From Thozetella sp. PMI_491 (lineage: Eukaryota > Ascomycota > Sordariomycetes > Chaetosphaeriales > Chaetosphaeriaceae), in assembly GCA_021432635.1 (NCBI GenBank), contig MU270024.1, forward strand, positions 1,102,906 through 1,166,905: 64,000 nt of DNA. Reading direction: 5' to 3'. Shown here piece by piece: positions 1 to 11,496 of the stretch. Below the pieces are notes generated by a model. That model ran no database searches. It saw nothing but the letters and a program-made list of their open reading frames with translations, and had not been told where the DNA came from. The position numbers and the translations under genes are program-made. Positions within the stretch are counted from its first letter, which is position 1. Each line of letters opens with the position of its first letter.

Positions 1-2764
1 AGTTATGCGCGAGTCGTCTCAACGCTGCAGTTTAGCATTAGCTATGTTCGGCGGCCTGGGATGACCCCATTCGTGACGACCTATTTCTTTTGCGCGACGC
101 GTGGACTGAAACTTGTGGCGAGTTACAAGGGATAAATATCTTCGAAGTGCAAGTAACCGCTATGAACACGGATATTTATGTGTTGGTTTGAACAGCCACA
201 TCACGGGAGGACGCTAATGGCTAGGATATCCAGTCCTCCGACGTGGAAATTCTTTTGCTGTGCTTAGCAGATTGATCACCATTTAGTGCCTTCTAGGACT
301 GCCTAATGCTTTTACGTGCCCCTCTTGGCTATGCGACACATTCAATCCCGGTCCTTGACTCTCGCATCGAACGGCTTCAGAAAGACTACCTTACCTTGGG
401 CTCCATAATCAAGCAGCGGCAATCCATCCCAAATCTATGCAATAAGATCGGCGATTCGAGAAAATCCACAGGAATTAAATCACCAAGCCGCCTCATTCAA
501 TTCTTCCCGGAAGGGCCAAAGGTCACATACAACTTGCGGTAATGAAACAGTCACCTTGCTGTTTAAAGCGGAGCGAGGGCGTGAGCATTATGACCATTGT
601 CTAGCACAATGTGTACTTTTACAATACATTGGTAGTCACGTTGTACCCAGCTGTGGTACCCGAAGCGGAGGCTGGCGGATTCCGACATCCTTTGTGTAAG
701 TCTAGATAGTCCACTACAGACAGCATCGGCCCGGTCCCACAAACAGCCAGGGGCCGAGAGCTACGATGGACCCCTAACGATTGGCGTTCCAACCATAATT
801 ACTGCCGACAGGCCAGTGAATTGTAGCCGTGCCCTTAGTAACAAATTGCATACATGCGAATTCAATAACTCGATCTAGCTCGGCCGGCAGAGGACGATTC
901 CAAGGTGACGGACTTAGATCTTTCGACGCCTGCACGGCATATGGCAGCGAAGGAATACCGCGATAGCCTCGGCCATCAAAGGTCCATCGGGCAAAGCTGA
1001 CGACGCAGTCGCCAAGTCCGAGGAACAAGATGATATGCATGCTCCTAGTGGTGGCGGGGGGATAACGCCCAGAATCAAGATGGCCTGCGGGCCTGGAACT
1101 ATACCCCATGTGGCCGCTCCTTGCGGGCTTGGCTTCTAGATTCTCAACCGAATGGTACGGCTTGCGGCCGGTAGGAGCAGCCTACTGGGTGGGAACGCCC
1201 CCGGGATGAGGGGGTCCTGCGATAACATACTGCTTGGCTTTAAGGGGCAACTGCCGGCCGAAAGGTGGGGGACCCGGAGCTAGCCGCCTTCAGCAGCAAA
1301 TTTCCCTCCAATCTTGTGCCTGTGTGAAACGCGAGCCAACCAACTGCTAGTCTCTGTACCTTAGAGCAGCACCCCAAGACGCCTTTGTATACATTTTGCT
1401 GCGAGCTCGGACAGCATGCTGTAAACTACAACTCGGCCCGCACTGGTTCGTGGGATCCGCGCCTAGGTTGGGTATCACGGCGTATCCACCTCCAACAAAC
1501 AACAAGTTGGGCCCTCCATTGCAATAAGCACAAGAGCCTGGAGGATTAGCCTAGGGCGCTTGTTGAACCCTCCGTGTGCCCGATCCCTGCCTTTTTTCCC
1601 TTCTTTCTTGCCTCAAGTAGCTCTGGTGGGAGACGCAGTCACTTTCGGTTCGACCACACTAGGGTTCCAGGCGTCCCTGGCCCTCGATCTAGCTTTGCAT
1701 GCCACAAGAGCGGATTTCTACAACTGTCCCTTCACCGCGGAGTACTCCGTAAGCCCTGGTGCCGCGCGTTTGTCGACTGCCAGGCAGATCCACCATACAT
1801 GTGCGCGACGTTACCATGGGAAATCCACAGTGACCCTTCCTCGCATTGCTCCAGTCTTTTCCACTAACTACTCCTATTGCAATCCATGCTTTTTCCCTCA
1901 GTGATTTCTCAGATATTGGAACAGCGGCCCTCGGGGGATGCCCAGCGTGATTCGGTACATGGATTGTGGCCAGAGCAGACCTCCCGTAACTCTGACCCAG
2001 ACAGGTAGGTTCTCTCTTCAGTGCCGCCTAGGAGCTGCTTGGCGCGCGGCTTGGCGGCTTGGCGATGTGGCAACTTCTCCATTCGGATGTACCATGCCCC
2101 CCTCCCCTCTCTCCCCTCGGGCGTTGACCTTCGGTCTGTGCTACGTGCAAATGCATTGGTCGGCTAGCTTATCTCCCTGTGAGTTGTAGCCCAGAGAACA
2201 AGGCACGCCCTCCGGGTGCACGTGAAAACGCAGGGATATGGCCGGCCAGACTCCCATGTAACCCGCATCGTTCGGTCGTAGAAAGGGAACCATAGCCTGC
2301 CCTGCTCTAGGCGTCTCCGTCAGTAAGCCTATCACGTTGCACCCTTCGTGCCTTTGTCGCTATGATCTCGCGATTCCCGCTGTTGCGCGCCACACAGCCT
2401 GTAACCTTCAAGGCGCCAAGAGGCTATACTGGTCGTCTATGGCATGCAATCACACCAGGTGGAGGAGCCACGTCTTTTGAGTCTTGGAAGAAGCGATAAT
2501 TAAGACGTATGGGGAAGGTTGCTGGTATGAGGTGGTAGCAGGCCTGCTCTGAGGTCCCATTGGCGCACGAACTCCTTCCAGGAAGAAGACGATGAGAGCC
2601 AACATCAGAAGCAACGGCGCGAGCCATGAAGCTATAAGAATCCGTGGTGCTGGGTTCGAACCAGGGCACGAGATCTTTTCCGCAGTACCTCGTCCAAGCC
2701 AGACCTTCCCAGTCCCCGAGATCCTCTTTTGTACAATTCAGAGCCCCACCGCTCCAGCGTCACC
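1..2764. other. gene-poor left end, nothing recognised
   Basis: I see no supportable gene here. Open frames are short (under 115 codons), overlap each other on both strands, and show no family motif, signal peptide or splice structure. The longest stretch on the minus strand (774-1109) has no recognisable domain. The final 130 bases hold the likely promoter and 5' leader of the M43 protease gene, including an AT-rich CTATAAG element near 2632. Confidence 0.5.
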
Positions 2765-3708
2765 ATGCAGCTCAAGTCACTTGTGTTCGCCGCCCTCGCG
2801 GCTACCGTATCTGCCCAGCGCCGCTGCGGTGCTCCCAGCCCTACCGAGGAGCAGGTTGCTCAGGCTAAGGCCTTTGCAGTTCAGGAGGCTGCCGCTCGCG
2901 TGGCGGGAAACGTGACGGCTCGCGCGACCATCAACGTCAATGTGTACTTCCACGTTTTGGCCACGTCGACCTCTGTCAGCGGCGGCTACCTTAGCGTATG
3001 GCGTTCACTCTTTTATCCCCATCTGAACTCTGCGAACGCCAGACTAACACGTCGAGGCAGTCTGCTACGCTGGCCAGCCAGCTGGCCGCCATGAACGACG
3101 CCTATGCGCCTCACAGCATCGCCTTCGTGCAGGCGGGCGCTGACTGGACCGTCAACTCAAACTGGGCCTCTGACGGCTCGGAGCTGACCATGAAGAAGGC
3201 TCTGCGCAAGGGCACATACGCCGACCTCAATATTTACTTCATGCCCACAATGGACTACCTGGGTTACTGCTACTTCCCCGTGTCCACCACCACGGGATCC
3301 AACAACTTCTATTACGACGGCTGCAGCATCCTGTCGAGCACCGTTCCCGGCGGTTCCGAGACTAACTACAACGAGGGTCTCACTGTGGTGCACGAGGTCG
3401 GCCACTGGTTCAATCTCTTCCACACCTTCGAGGGTGGCTGCAGCGGCGGCGACCAGGTCGCCGACACCCCCGCCGAGGCCAGCGCTGCCTCCGGCTGCCC
3501 CATCGGCCGTGATACGTGCACTGCTGCCGGAGTTGACCCAATTCACAACTACATGGACTATGTGAGCTGAGCTCCCTTCCCCTCCTCCCAAAGAACTGGT
3601 AATAACTAACCCATCTCGCAGACCTATGACTCTTGCTATGAGGAGTTCACCGCCGGCCAGCAGGCCCGCATGTACAGTGCCTGGAACACCTACCGTGCCG
3701 GCAAATAA
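2765..3708 (+). CDS. secreted metalloprotease, M43 (pappalysin-like, MEP1 type)
   Basis: This gene encodes a secreted zinc endopeptidase of the M43B (cytophagalysin/pappalysin) group. I read three exons, 2765-2995, 3061-3561 and 3622-3708, giving 272 residues; the introns are 65 and 60 bp and the first carries an ACTAAC branch site. Residues 1-18 form a signal peptide (MQLKSLVFAALAATVSAQ). The catalytic motif HEVGHWFNLFH lies at 188-198, with zinc ligands H188, H192 and H198 and catalytic E189. The Met-turn is NYMDY, with M242, and is split by intron 2. The cysteines after the zinc motif and the final SCYEEFTAGQQARM segment match the family. The start fits because the signal peptide begins exactly there, although the frame is open further upstream. 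Length is normal for fungal members (about 270-300). These enzymes work outside the cell; the substrate cannot be read from the sequence. Confidence 0.93.
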
Positions 3709-4615
3709 GCAGCAAGCGCCCGCTGCTAGTCATAGCCCGGCCTTTGTGGACTGCCACAGCCAAGTTGACGCGCTACATGGCCTGTACAACTGAGCTGCTT
3801 GGCTCGGGTGTGGTGAGGATGGCCGGATTTCAAGGCTGTACATATAAATAACGTTGTATGACGATTTATGAGCAGTATATAATTCTAGCCGTTGGATGTT
3901 TACCTTTGAGATAGCATTTACAAAAATATTCGGGTTCGGGTGAATTAGCTATCCTGCAGGGTAAGCTGTTGTCCTCTTCTAGCGACCTATGGAAAGAGCA
4001 GTCCTGTATAGTATTCTAGCTCTGGCTACAGGTCTCAACCCAATATCTTGTGCCTGGGTATAACGTATATAAGCATATATAAGTTTAGGAACAGCAGCGT
4101 TGACTCTCGGGCACAGATGGAAGTGATTGAGAGCCTGCTACGCCTGGTAGATCGTTGGTCGTCTGATAAATCGGCCAAACGGAGTACGGCAGTGGGTCGA
4201 TGCGGCTGACGCCCTTCCCGGCGTGCTGCATTCCTGAAGGTTGACATAGTCATGTGACGTACTCGCTTGTCTCTTCAGTTAGTACCACTATCTCCAATGG
4301 AACGCAGCATTTATAAAGGGTGAAGACAACACCTTCCCATACTATACTATGGCCGATGTGAAGTTTGCCGCTCCCTCTCCATCCACTTCGGAAGATGCAT
4401 GGAGCTCCGGTCGACAGCGCGCAGACTATCGGACGACCGTGGGATATATAGAAACCTCGGAACCTAAATTGGCCGACTAGCTATGACCGAGAGCCTCTGT
4501 CGTCCTTATATCAAACCCTTCGTTCCATGCCCCTCCTTTATTCTCGTACAGCATGATTTGCTTCCGTTATCGTTTCGGTCTATCCGTCGTCTTAATTAAA
4601 TACGATACATTGCAT
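3709..4615. other. intergenic, convergent 3' ends
   Basis: This spacer lies between the M43 protease gene (plus strand) and the SRPBCC gene (minus strand), so it holds two 3' ends. It is AT-rich with scattered ATATAA tracts. I found no coding exon; a 72-codon open frame at 4035-4253 has no recognisable feature. Confidence 0.45.
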
Positions 4616-5143
4616 TTATTGCGCCTTGTTCTTCCGCGTCGTGGCGACGAGGCCGTCGAGCCAGTCCTGGTGCTTGGCTACCAATGGATTTGGCTTCGTC
4701 TCGGCCATGACCTTGGCCGGGCTGCCCTTCTGGCTCTCCTGCGTGAGTATGCGCACGCGACCGCCATCCAGATCTTCCACCAGCCAGGCGTGATGGACTT
4801 CGACCCGTCCCTCGCCCTCACCCCCCCAAGCGTGCCATGCTAGGCGGCCTGGCTGCCCAGCGGCGGGCGGGACGCACTCGACGCACTGTGATTCGACCGA
4901 GAAGCCGAACGTCTCCCAGGAGAAATAGGTGCCATGCTCAAGCATTGGGACTTTGCTGTCTTTGATGCGGATGTTGGCCGCGTTGTCGTAGTATGTCGGC
5001 CACAAGGAGGGCGTGTTCAGTACGGGCCAAATGTCAGCAGCGCTCAGCCCAGCGACGATGACTTCGTTGGAGCTGAAGTTGTCTGTGTGCCCGGGAGTAA
5101 ACCCATCGGGCCAGATGATTGCGTTCATTTTTGCCCCGTCCAT
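4616..5143 (-). CDS. SRPBCC / polyketide cyclase-like small protein
   Basis: An intronless frame of 175 codons encodes a small soluble protein of the SRPBCC (START/Bet v1/polyketide cyclase-like) helix-grip fold. The evidence is the pattern of an N-terminal helix with VIVAGLSAADIWPVLNTP, a Trp-Pro-x-Tyr-Tyr motif, a strand pair ending in LEHGTYFSWETFGF, and a late strand RVEVHHAWLVEDL followed by a C-terminal helix. I chose the ATG at 5143 because the residues upstream (from 5209) look non-coding and Arg/Ser-rich. There is no signal peptide, so it should be cytoplasmic. Such proteins bind hydrophobic ligands, and some act as cyclases or hydratases. The sequence does not show which. Its neighbour on the same strand is the Zn2Cys6 regulator about 0.9 kb upstream, but a shared pathway is only a guess. 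Confidence 0.75.
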   Translation of the reverse strand: MDGAKMNAIIWPDGFTPGHTDNFSSNEVIVAGLSAADIWPVLNTPSLWPTYYDNAANIRIKDSKVPMLEHGTYFSWETFGFSVESQCVECVPPAAGQPGRLAWHAWGGEGEGRVEVHHAWLVEDLDGGRVRILTQESQKGSPAKVMAETKPNPLVAKHQDWLDGLVATTRKNKAQ

Positions 5144-6033
5144 AGTGAAGGCTGGTGATCTGCGGCTTGTGAGATGGGACCTGCCTGGGCCTAGCAATTC
5201 TCCTCGCAACTGTAGGAACGGAGAGGGGGGATCGGGAAGCTCTACGAAAGGGGATCACTAAATCCGCGGGTCCCGCGAATATAGTCTCACGCGGGTCCCG
5301 CGAAAATTACGTAAGCCTGGACCCTAACCCTGGGATCTCCCATAGAGCGGGGGGGGAGGTGGTCTGCAACCACAAACGCCGGAGTAGGTGCATCACCAAT
5401 GACCCTATTGGCTCATACCAGGTAGAGCCCAGTCGCCATAGCTACTGTATTATTTATTGATGGTCGTACACGTTTGCCTCATGGTCTTTCAAGGGAACAA
5501 CAAGATCCATACACCTTCTGGTAGAGGCGATGGGCTCGGGAGAATGTGAGAGTCGGGAGGCAGAATAGGATATAAACTCGAAGTTAATGGATATACTGGA
5601 GCTTGGACCAGGTTTACTGTCGAATTCTTAGTTTAGGGAGCGGAAGAGTGACCCTGCCGAATTGGGTGTCCTGATCAGTGATAACTTCTCTGATGGCCAA
5701 TAAAATTGTGGCAGCCTTTCCGCCTCGCTACGGTCACACAGGGGGAAAAAATGTCAAGGTCCAAGGATCTATGACACTTGAATGGATGGTATTTTATGGA
5801 TGAGTTTGGCCGCTTATCAGATGCCCCGTTCGCGTAAATTACTAGCCACGGTAGCATCTGTTGTTGAGTCGAAGTATTTTACTATAGGAACAAAGTTTCC
5901 CCTTTACTTCAGTTGCTTACTCTATCATAATTGTCTATAAAAGACTTGATCTCCTCCATGATATAGATAGATACCAGACTGAATATACATGCACACTCGC
6001 ACCTAGCTTTAACTGCGCGGTATAACAACAGTG
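5144..6033. other. intergenic, promoter of SRPBCC gene and 3' end of regulator gene
   Basis: No exon is supported here. A short run of G residues lies near 5349. The part from 5560 to 6010 is AT-rich. A CCCTAACCCT string at 5325-5334 is present but isolated. Confidence 0.4.
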
Positions 6034-8104
6034 TCAAAATCGACACCCGCCACTCCACTCAAACTCTGTACGCTCGAGCAGTCGGAGATAATGACCTATA
6101 AATATGTAAGCTGCAAGTTAACGTGTAATAGGGCCACCTAAGTACAACTTACCAGCGACATGCCATATATGGTCCAAGCCTTGTAAAGCTTCTCTCAGCT
6201 CATCAAGTGCCACAAGAGAATCCGCGTCTCCAGACTCGCGGGTAATCCATGCATAGTAGACCGCTCCTTGATAGACCGAGTCGATAACCAAAGGGCTCAG
6301 CCAGGGAAGTCTGTCCCTTGGTAGTTCCAACAGCTCCTGGGCAAACTGCCTTATCTCCGCAGCTAGCGTTGCTAGCCCGTCCAGTGATATTTTCTGGATT
6401 TCAGCTCTTGAGACTTTACTCTCTCCCCCAAGGTCTACCCCATCTCCCTCAAAAGAGCTATGGAAGTAGTATAAACTCATAAGTGCGGTATAAAGAATAC
6501 CTTTGGCCGAACATATTTTCATTCTGAGGTCTCCGTCGGCCGCCGTATACTTGCCGTTTACGACTGAGAGAAGTGAGACCATAGTCCTATGTAGCTGCAG
6601 GGCCTCCGTGAATGTAAAGTTAATATTACTTTCGTCTGTATCGCGATCGGGGTTCGTGTGCTCTATTACGCGACCGAGGAGATGGGAGGCTTGACACAAA
6701 TGCGCATAAGAGGCGACTTCCAATTCTGAGTCCATGACAAGCACGGGGTTGATGGCAGGCCTCTGATGTCGTCAGCCAATTTTTTCTCCTAGCCGGCTCT
6801 TGGGGGGGGGAGAAGGGGGTCGCGGGGTCGCGCTGCAGGCTTGATCCTTACGCCTTGGTCCCAACTGCTATCTTCCGCTGGTAGAACTTCGCCGGACCGA
6901 ACTCTCGAAACGCTCAGGGGACGAAATCGAAATCCAGTCCTTACGACCCTTTTTCATGTCTAAGTAGGAAGGGCAGAGGAAAAGGAAGTAGGGAGAGGCA
7001 AATGGGGACGCACCTATCAATGATCATGGTAGCCCACCACAGCCGGCGTCTCTCCTCGATATCTGTCCAGGTGGTTTCATCTATAAAGGTTAGAGAGGAA
7101 GCGTGCATTTAGTTCTTCATCCGCACCAAGTACGTACGAAGAGGTTTCAGCACCTGCACGGCTCTCGAGTCGTGAATTCCAAGGAAGAAGGCAACTTGTG
7201 CGCAAGATGCAGAAGTCATATATGCGGCTGGATACAAACCATGCCCAAATTCAAAGAAGGAAATTAGTACACGTGCCGCAAGGGTATTGAGGTTGACGAG
7301 GCCGCGAGCGTCGCACTCGACCAGGCCATCTTTGACCAAGTTGTACTCTGTGTGATATCCCGAACTGCTCTCCGTTCTATACCTGCATAATAGAGCCATG
7401 GCCATGAACAATAACCTTGAGTCTAGCAAGGAACGTCGCTGTGAGTCGTTCGCAATGCGTTTCATGCGCACGAGCGAGACTTTCGAGTCAGGCACATGTA
7501 TTGTATCGTCATAAGCAGGGGGGCACACACTAATCGGTAACCAGGGGTGGACTTTGTCAAAGTAATCCGGCAGAATATCCTGTAGGGAGACGGGAGCGAT
7601 CGTGGGTATCATTGGCTTCGGGGCGTCCCTTTGACCCGCTTCCAGCAGTTGTTCCCCAAAACCCAGGTCTCTATAGCGGCAAGCCACTGAGTCCAACGCC
7701 AGCATAGCGAATCCATCGAAGCTACCGTTCCACCAACTGGCACCAGCATTGGAATGTTGCGTTTCAACGGCCGACCCGCCGTCTTCCGGCGACCACTGCG
7801 ATAATGATGATATCATGCGAGTCCGCACGGCCGCTGAGGTCTCCGAGCTAGTCGAAGTCGTTGCGGTGCTGGCTGTGGTTAGAGCGATCAAGCTTTCAAG
7901 CTCAGCAACCCGCTCAGCTAGAGCGGAACATTTGCGCTGAAGCTCCGCTCTTGATAAACTCTCATCCTCTTCGTTGACATATTCACAGTCTCTCCCGACT
8001 CTCTGGCAGAGGATGCAAGCGGGTATGTGTTTTGAGCATCGGCGCTTCAGCTGTTTACAAGCCGTGCACGCCCTGGAGGAATATTGCGCGGATCTGCTAG
8101 ACAT
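6034..8104 (-). CDS. Zn2Cys6 fungal transcription factor
   Basis: I assembled five exons: 8104-7138, 7080-7014, 6939-6852, 6762-6153 and 6095-6034. All phases join cleanly, giving 597 residues. The N-terminus holds a Zn2Cys6 binuclear cluster with C13, C16, C23, C30, C33 and C40 in the canonical CX2CX6CX6CX2CX6C spacing. A short coiled-coil-like segment follows (about 48-75, SRAELQRKCSALAERVAELE). The middle region is the fungal-specific regulatory domain: the signature EERRRLWWATMIIDR sits across exons 1-3 and LPAEDSSWDQG closes exon 3. The C-terminus ends with HYLRLLERTEFEW. The protein should act in the nucleus on CGG-containing sites. It is transcribed away from the short-chain dehydrogenase gene, with 470 bp between the starts, so it may control that gene. 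The last intron acceptor is uncertain: an alternative 15-18 bases upstream adds a few residues. Confidence 0.88.
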
Positions 8105-8574
8105 GGTCTGCAGGCATCGCAGCTATGTGGGCTGCAGGCCGCTGCAGGAAAGTCAAAAAAGCTGCTTGGTGAATCGAAGATACGGTGTAGGACTGCCGGG
8201 ATAGTAAAAATACCGGCAATTAAGTTTTATGCGTCATCCGCTAAGCCCAAGGGAGTCCAAGCTAACTAACCCCACCTATTCCAGGCATCAAAAACTAACC
8301 AGGACCCGCGCTAGGGGCTATGCCGGTCTCACTAGGGTCCTTAGCCTGCCAATTCCGGAGCTAAGGCGACGGTAACCTTTGGATGTGGGACTGATAAACG
8401 GCCTGCGCGGGCGTAAAACTTGGAACGCGGGCGGCGTGACCGCGCCGGATGATGTTGGGATTCGTACTCCTCATATAAGCCTACGTAGTAGTAGCGATCT
8501 TTGCTCAACAACGAATATGCTTAGCAACGAGTGTGCCAACTTGCTTTCGTTCTCCACCCATCGAAAATTTAACC
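8105..8574. promoter_or_regulatory. shared divergent promoter, regulator / dehydrogenase
   Basis: This 470-bp interval separates the start of the Zn2Cys6 regulator (minus strand) from the start of the short-chain dehydrogenase (plus strand). It contains several CGG and CCG triplets (for example GACCGCGCCGG near 8439-8449), the core that Zn2Cys6 proteins read. No open frame here is convincing. That it is a common control region is inferred from gene orientation. Confidence 0.5.
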
Positions 8575-9738
8575 ATGGCGCCCTACGTCCACCAAGGCCC
8601 CATTGATTGCAACATCGAAGTCGATACTAATAATATTCGGGGGAAGACTGCTGTGGTGACCGGAGGTAAGCGCTACGGCTAAGCGTATATGTTCTCGTTT
8701 CTGATGTAACTCAGGTGCGAACGGTATCGGTGAGGCATATGTGCGTGCCCTTCAGTCTGCCGGGTAATATCTCTTGCCTTGCGTCCTTCACCTGCACGCC
8801 TCTAATCTCCCGTGGGGCAGATGCATAGTAGCAATCGGTGATATCGACGAAACCAAAGGCGAGAAACTGACCTCGGAGTTGTCCAAGTGCGTCAGCCCAA
8901 GAGAGTACCGGCTCTAGAGCTGAATATACTGATACTAGTGTTTCTTTCCTTGCAGCACTATTTTCGTCAAATGCGATACGACAAACTGGGACGACCAAAT
9001 CAACCTATTTCGCGCGGCTGCGAACGCCGCCCCCGACGGCAAGGTATCGTACGTCGTTGCCAATGCGGGTATAGCCCGACAGGACGATGTATTCTCCTAT
9101 GCTGGTAAGCCAGGCACTCCGCAATATCTTCCGCTCGGATGAGGGCTCAGACGTAGGCAGGCAGCGGCCAGGAACCAACGAAGCCCGACCTTAGCATCGC
9201 CAATGTCAACATCTTTGGGCCTCTATACACCACCAAGCTTGCGCTGCATTACTTTGTGAAACAGAACGGCGAAAGTGTGTCGGATAAGCAGACAGATACG
9301 TGTCTTGTACTCATCGGCTCTGGAGCCGCATTTCTCGACTGCCCCCGCGGCCCGCAATACTCAGCCTCTAAGTGGGCGATGAGAGGCATTATGCATAGCC
9401 TACGCCGAACTGCGTACTACTCAGGGAGCCGCGTCAATGTCATCTCACCTTGGTACGTGCGTACCAACATCCTTACTGAAGAAGCATATCAGCATGTCCA
9501 GAGCGTCGGCGTGCAGTTCGCCGAGGCAGATGACGCAGGACGGTGTCTGTTGCGTATTCTGAGCGATGAAACGATCAATGGGCATTCGTTCTTCATCTCG
9601 GCAAGGAAGTGGGCGCCTCAAGGATTCATGGACTTGGATGTGGATGAATATCCAGGCAATGATCTCATTCAAACGATTCAAAAAGAGCAGCTCTGGTCAG
9701 CCCCGGTTGAGGATGGGCTGTTTGGGAAACCGAACTAG
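8575..9738 (+). CDS. short-chain dehydrogenase/reductase (classical SDR)
   Basis: Five exons, 8575-8665, 8715-8763, 8821-8886, 8956-9104 and 9161-9738, join in frame to give 310 residues. The introns are 49-69 bp. The Rossmann nucleotide-binding motif TGGANGIGEA is split by the first intron. The NAG structural motif appears as ANAGIAR. The catalytic tetrad is seen as Asn (IANVNIFGPL), Ser (LIGSGAAFL) and Tyr/Lys in YSASK. The end of the second strand reads GDID, which suggests NAD(H) rather than NADP(H). The protein is soluble with no signal peptide and of normal length. It resembles the 15-hydroxyprostaglandin-dehydrogenase-like SDRs of fungi. It lies head to head with the Zn2Cys6 regulator and may be its target. 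The substrate is unknown. Confidence 0.9.
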
Positions 9739-10350
9739 ATTATTTCAGCTGTGAGAAGTCTTACAGAACTAGCTAGTCTTATGGAATTGTGATAATTAAA
9801 TTACGGAATGTTGAATGTTTCGAGTACCAATTCGTTAAAACCCTCGCTCTATTTAGTAGGCATGGCATCGATCGAACTTGTTTACTCTGCCCAGTAGCGG
9901 TCGTCCTCCTAACTTGTGAATCCATGTAATGAGTGAGTTGGGTCGTTCTCATCGTGTAACCTGGGATGATATCTTTCTTGGGCTAGCTGGAGGCTGAGGG
10001 GAAGTTAGTGCCGCGGGAGTTTGTCATGTATCCATATTAGAGGGGGGTGGGCGGTGGCGTGAGGTGTGTGGTGGGCTTTGGGCTTTGGGCTTTGCTGTGG
10101 ACAAGACGACTCGATATACGTACGGATTCTGACTAAAGACTAAAGTATCTCATCATTCGTGTACAATTTGGATACATGTAATCATAGCTTGGAAACAAAA
10201 CCGCCCGGCATCCTCACTGCACTCGTCCATCGTCATTCCACTTCGCTCTCACCCCTACATAAGTAATCCCTGAACCATCATGTCCAGCTCCCTCCCCTCC
10301 TGTGTAATTGTACCTTACCCGCCCATCACAGGACAGACTCGCCAACTGCC
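9739..10350. other. convergent 3' spacer with small GGGCTTT repeat
   Basis: This spacer holds the 3' ends of the dehydrogenase and the S1 protease genes. A perfect tandem of three GGGCTTT heptamers lies at 10073-10093. I see no gene. Confidence 0.45.
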
Positions 10351-11496
10351 CTAAGAAGTGACTAGCGTGAGACCGTACGTGGACAGAATCTCGTTGACCG
10401 GCTGGAAGTAGGTCGTGCCACCCGAGGTGCAGTCACCTGAGCCGCCCGAGGTAACACCCTGCGCCTGGCCGCCAGTGTAGAAAGAACCGCCCGAGTCGCC
10501 CGGCTCGGCGCAGACACTGGTGCGGGTGAGGCCGGTGACGCTGCCCTGCGAGTAGGTGACGGTGACGCCGAGGGCGCCGACAGTGCCGCAGTGGACGCCG
10601 GTGGTGGAGCCGGAGCGGCAGATGCTGGAGCCGACGGCCGAGGCAGTACTGCCCTTGACGGCGATGTTGGTGCCGCCGTAGGCGTAGACGACGCCGCTGA
10701 GGGTCGTGCCGCTAACGGTCTTAATGTAGCTCATATCGGCGCTGCCGGGGAACACCTTGTTGGAGAAGGTGCCCAGCGAGGCGCCGCTGCTCGTGGTGGC
10801 CGAGGCGCCGACGCTGCCGCAGTGGCCGGCCGAGACGAAGCCCGTCGTGACGGAGAAGCCGACGGAGCAGCGCGCCGAGCTGTTGATAAGGTAGGCGATG
10901 CCGCCCTGCACCGTGGCCAGCGTCGTAGGCATGGTTTCAACCGTGCGCACCTCGAACTCGGACGCCTCGAGCCCGACCTGCGCGGCCAGGGCCTCGGCCT
11001 CGGCCGTGCTGTCGGCGAGGGCCTCAAACACGATCTTGTTAGCCACGACGTCGACCCAGTACGCGGCAATGCCTGTCGCCGGCGCCTCGAGCGTGGTCAG
11101 CGACGCGCTGCTAGCGCTAGTGTCGCGCGCGTCGAGGGCATCCTTAGCCGCCTGCAGCTTGGCCAGACTGGTGGCCACGATGACGGGCACGGCGCCCACA
11201 GCAGCAACCTCGCCGGCGGCGGCGGCGTCGGTGATGCCCACGGTGAGGGTGATGCCGTCCTCGGCGATCCAGGCGCCGGCAAAGGCGGCGCCGGTGGTAC
11301 TCTGGATCTGCTCGATGGTGTTGGCGGCCCAGAGCTCGCGGGCGACGCGCCGCGTAGCCTGGACCTCGTCGAGGCCGAGGTCGCGCTTCATGGCGGCGAG
11401 GATCTCCGGGTGGAGGCTGTCGGCCAGCGGGGCTGGCGCGCCGTACACGACGGGGAGGACAGCCGCCAGTACGGCGAGGTAGCTAGAGAGCTGCAT
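10351..11496 (-). CDS. secreted S1 serine protease of alpha-lytic/streptogrisin type
   Basis: An intronless, GC-rich frame encodes 381 residues: a signal peptide (about 1-19), a pro-region (about 20-195) like the alpha-lytic protease prodomain, and a chymotrypsin-fold catalytic domain starting near residue 198 (GGIAYLIN). The triad is visible as H225 in SAGHCGS, D254 in GSADMSYIK and S335 in EPGDSGGSF. Cysteine pairs expected for the family are C210/C226, C293/C303 and C329/C356. This architecture is typical of actinobacterial extracellular proteases; in fungi a related Metarhizium chymotrypsin was proposed to come from an actinomycete. The ATG at 11496 is preferred because the signal peptide starts there, although the frame is open for eight more codons. 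A TATAAAG element lies about 150 bp upstream. The product should be an extracellular endopeptidase that matures by self-cleavage. Confidence 0.92.
   Translation of the reverse strand: MQLSSYLAVLAAVLPVVYGAPAPLADSLHPEILAAMKRDLGLDEVQATRRVARELWAANTIEQIQSTTGAAFAGAWIAEDGITLTVGITDAAAAGEVAAVGAVPVIVATSLAKLQAAKDALDARDTSASSASLTTLEAPATGIAAYWVDVVANKIVFEALADSTAEAEALAAQVGLEASEFEVRTVETMPTTLATVQGGIAYLINSSARCSVGFSVTTGFVSAGHCGSVGASATTSSGASLGTFSNKVFPGSADMSYIKTVSGTTLSGVVYAYGGTNIAVKGSTASAVGSSICRSGSTTGVHCGTVGALGVTVTYSQGSVTGLTRTSVCAEPGDSGGSFYTGGQAQGVTSGGSGDCTSGGTTYFQPVNEILSTYGLTLVTS

Noticed and set aside
2640-2680. tRNA-like T-arm (GGTTCGAACC) ahead of the protease gene
   Set aside because: The GTTCGAA loop has only a four-pair stem, no matching acceptor strand or anticodon arm can be found upstream, and the hairpin is a chance palindrome.
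5325-5334. Telomere-like CCCTAACCCT string
   Set aside because: A single ten-base occurrence in a spacer, too short for an interstitial telomere tract.
4616-9738. Complete secondary-metabolite cluster
   Set aside because: A regulator, a dehydrogenase and a cyclase-like gene are present, but no PKS, NRPS, terpene synthase or other core enzyme was found in the window.
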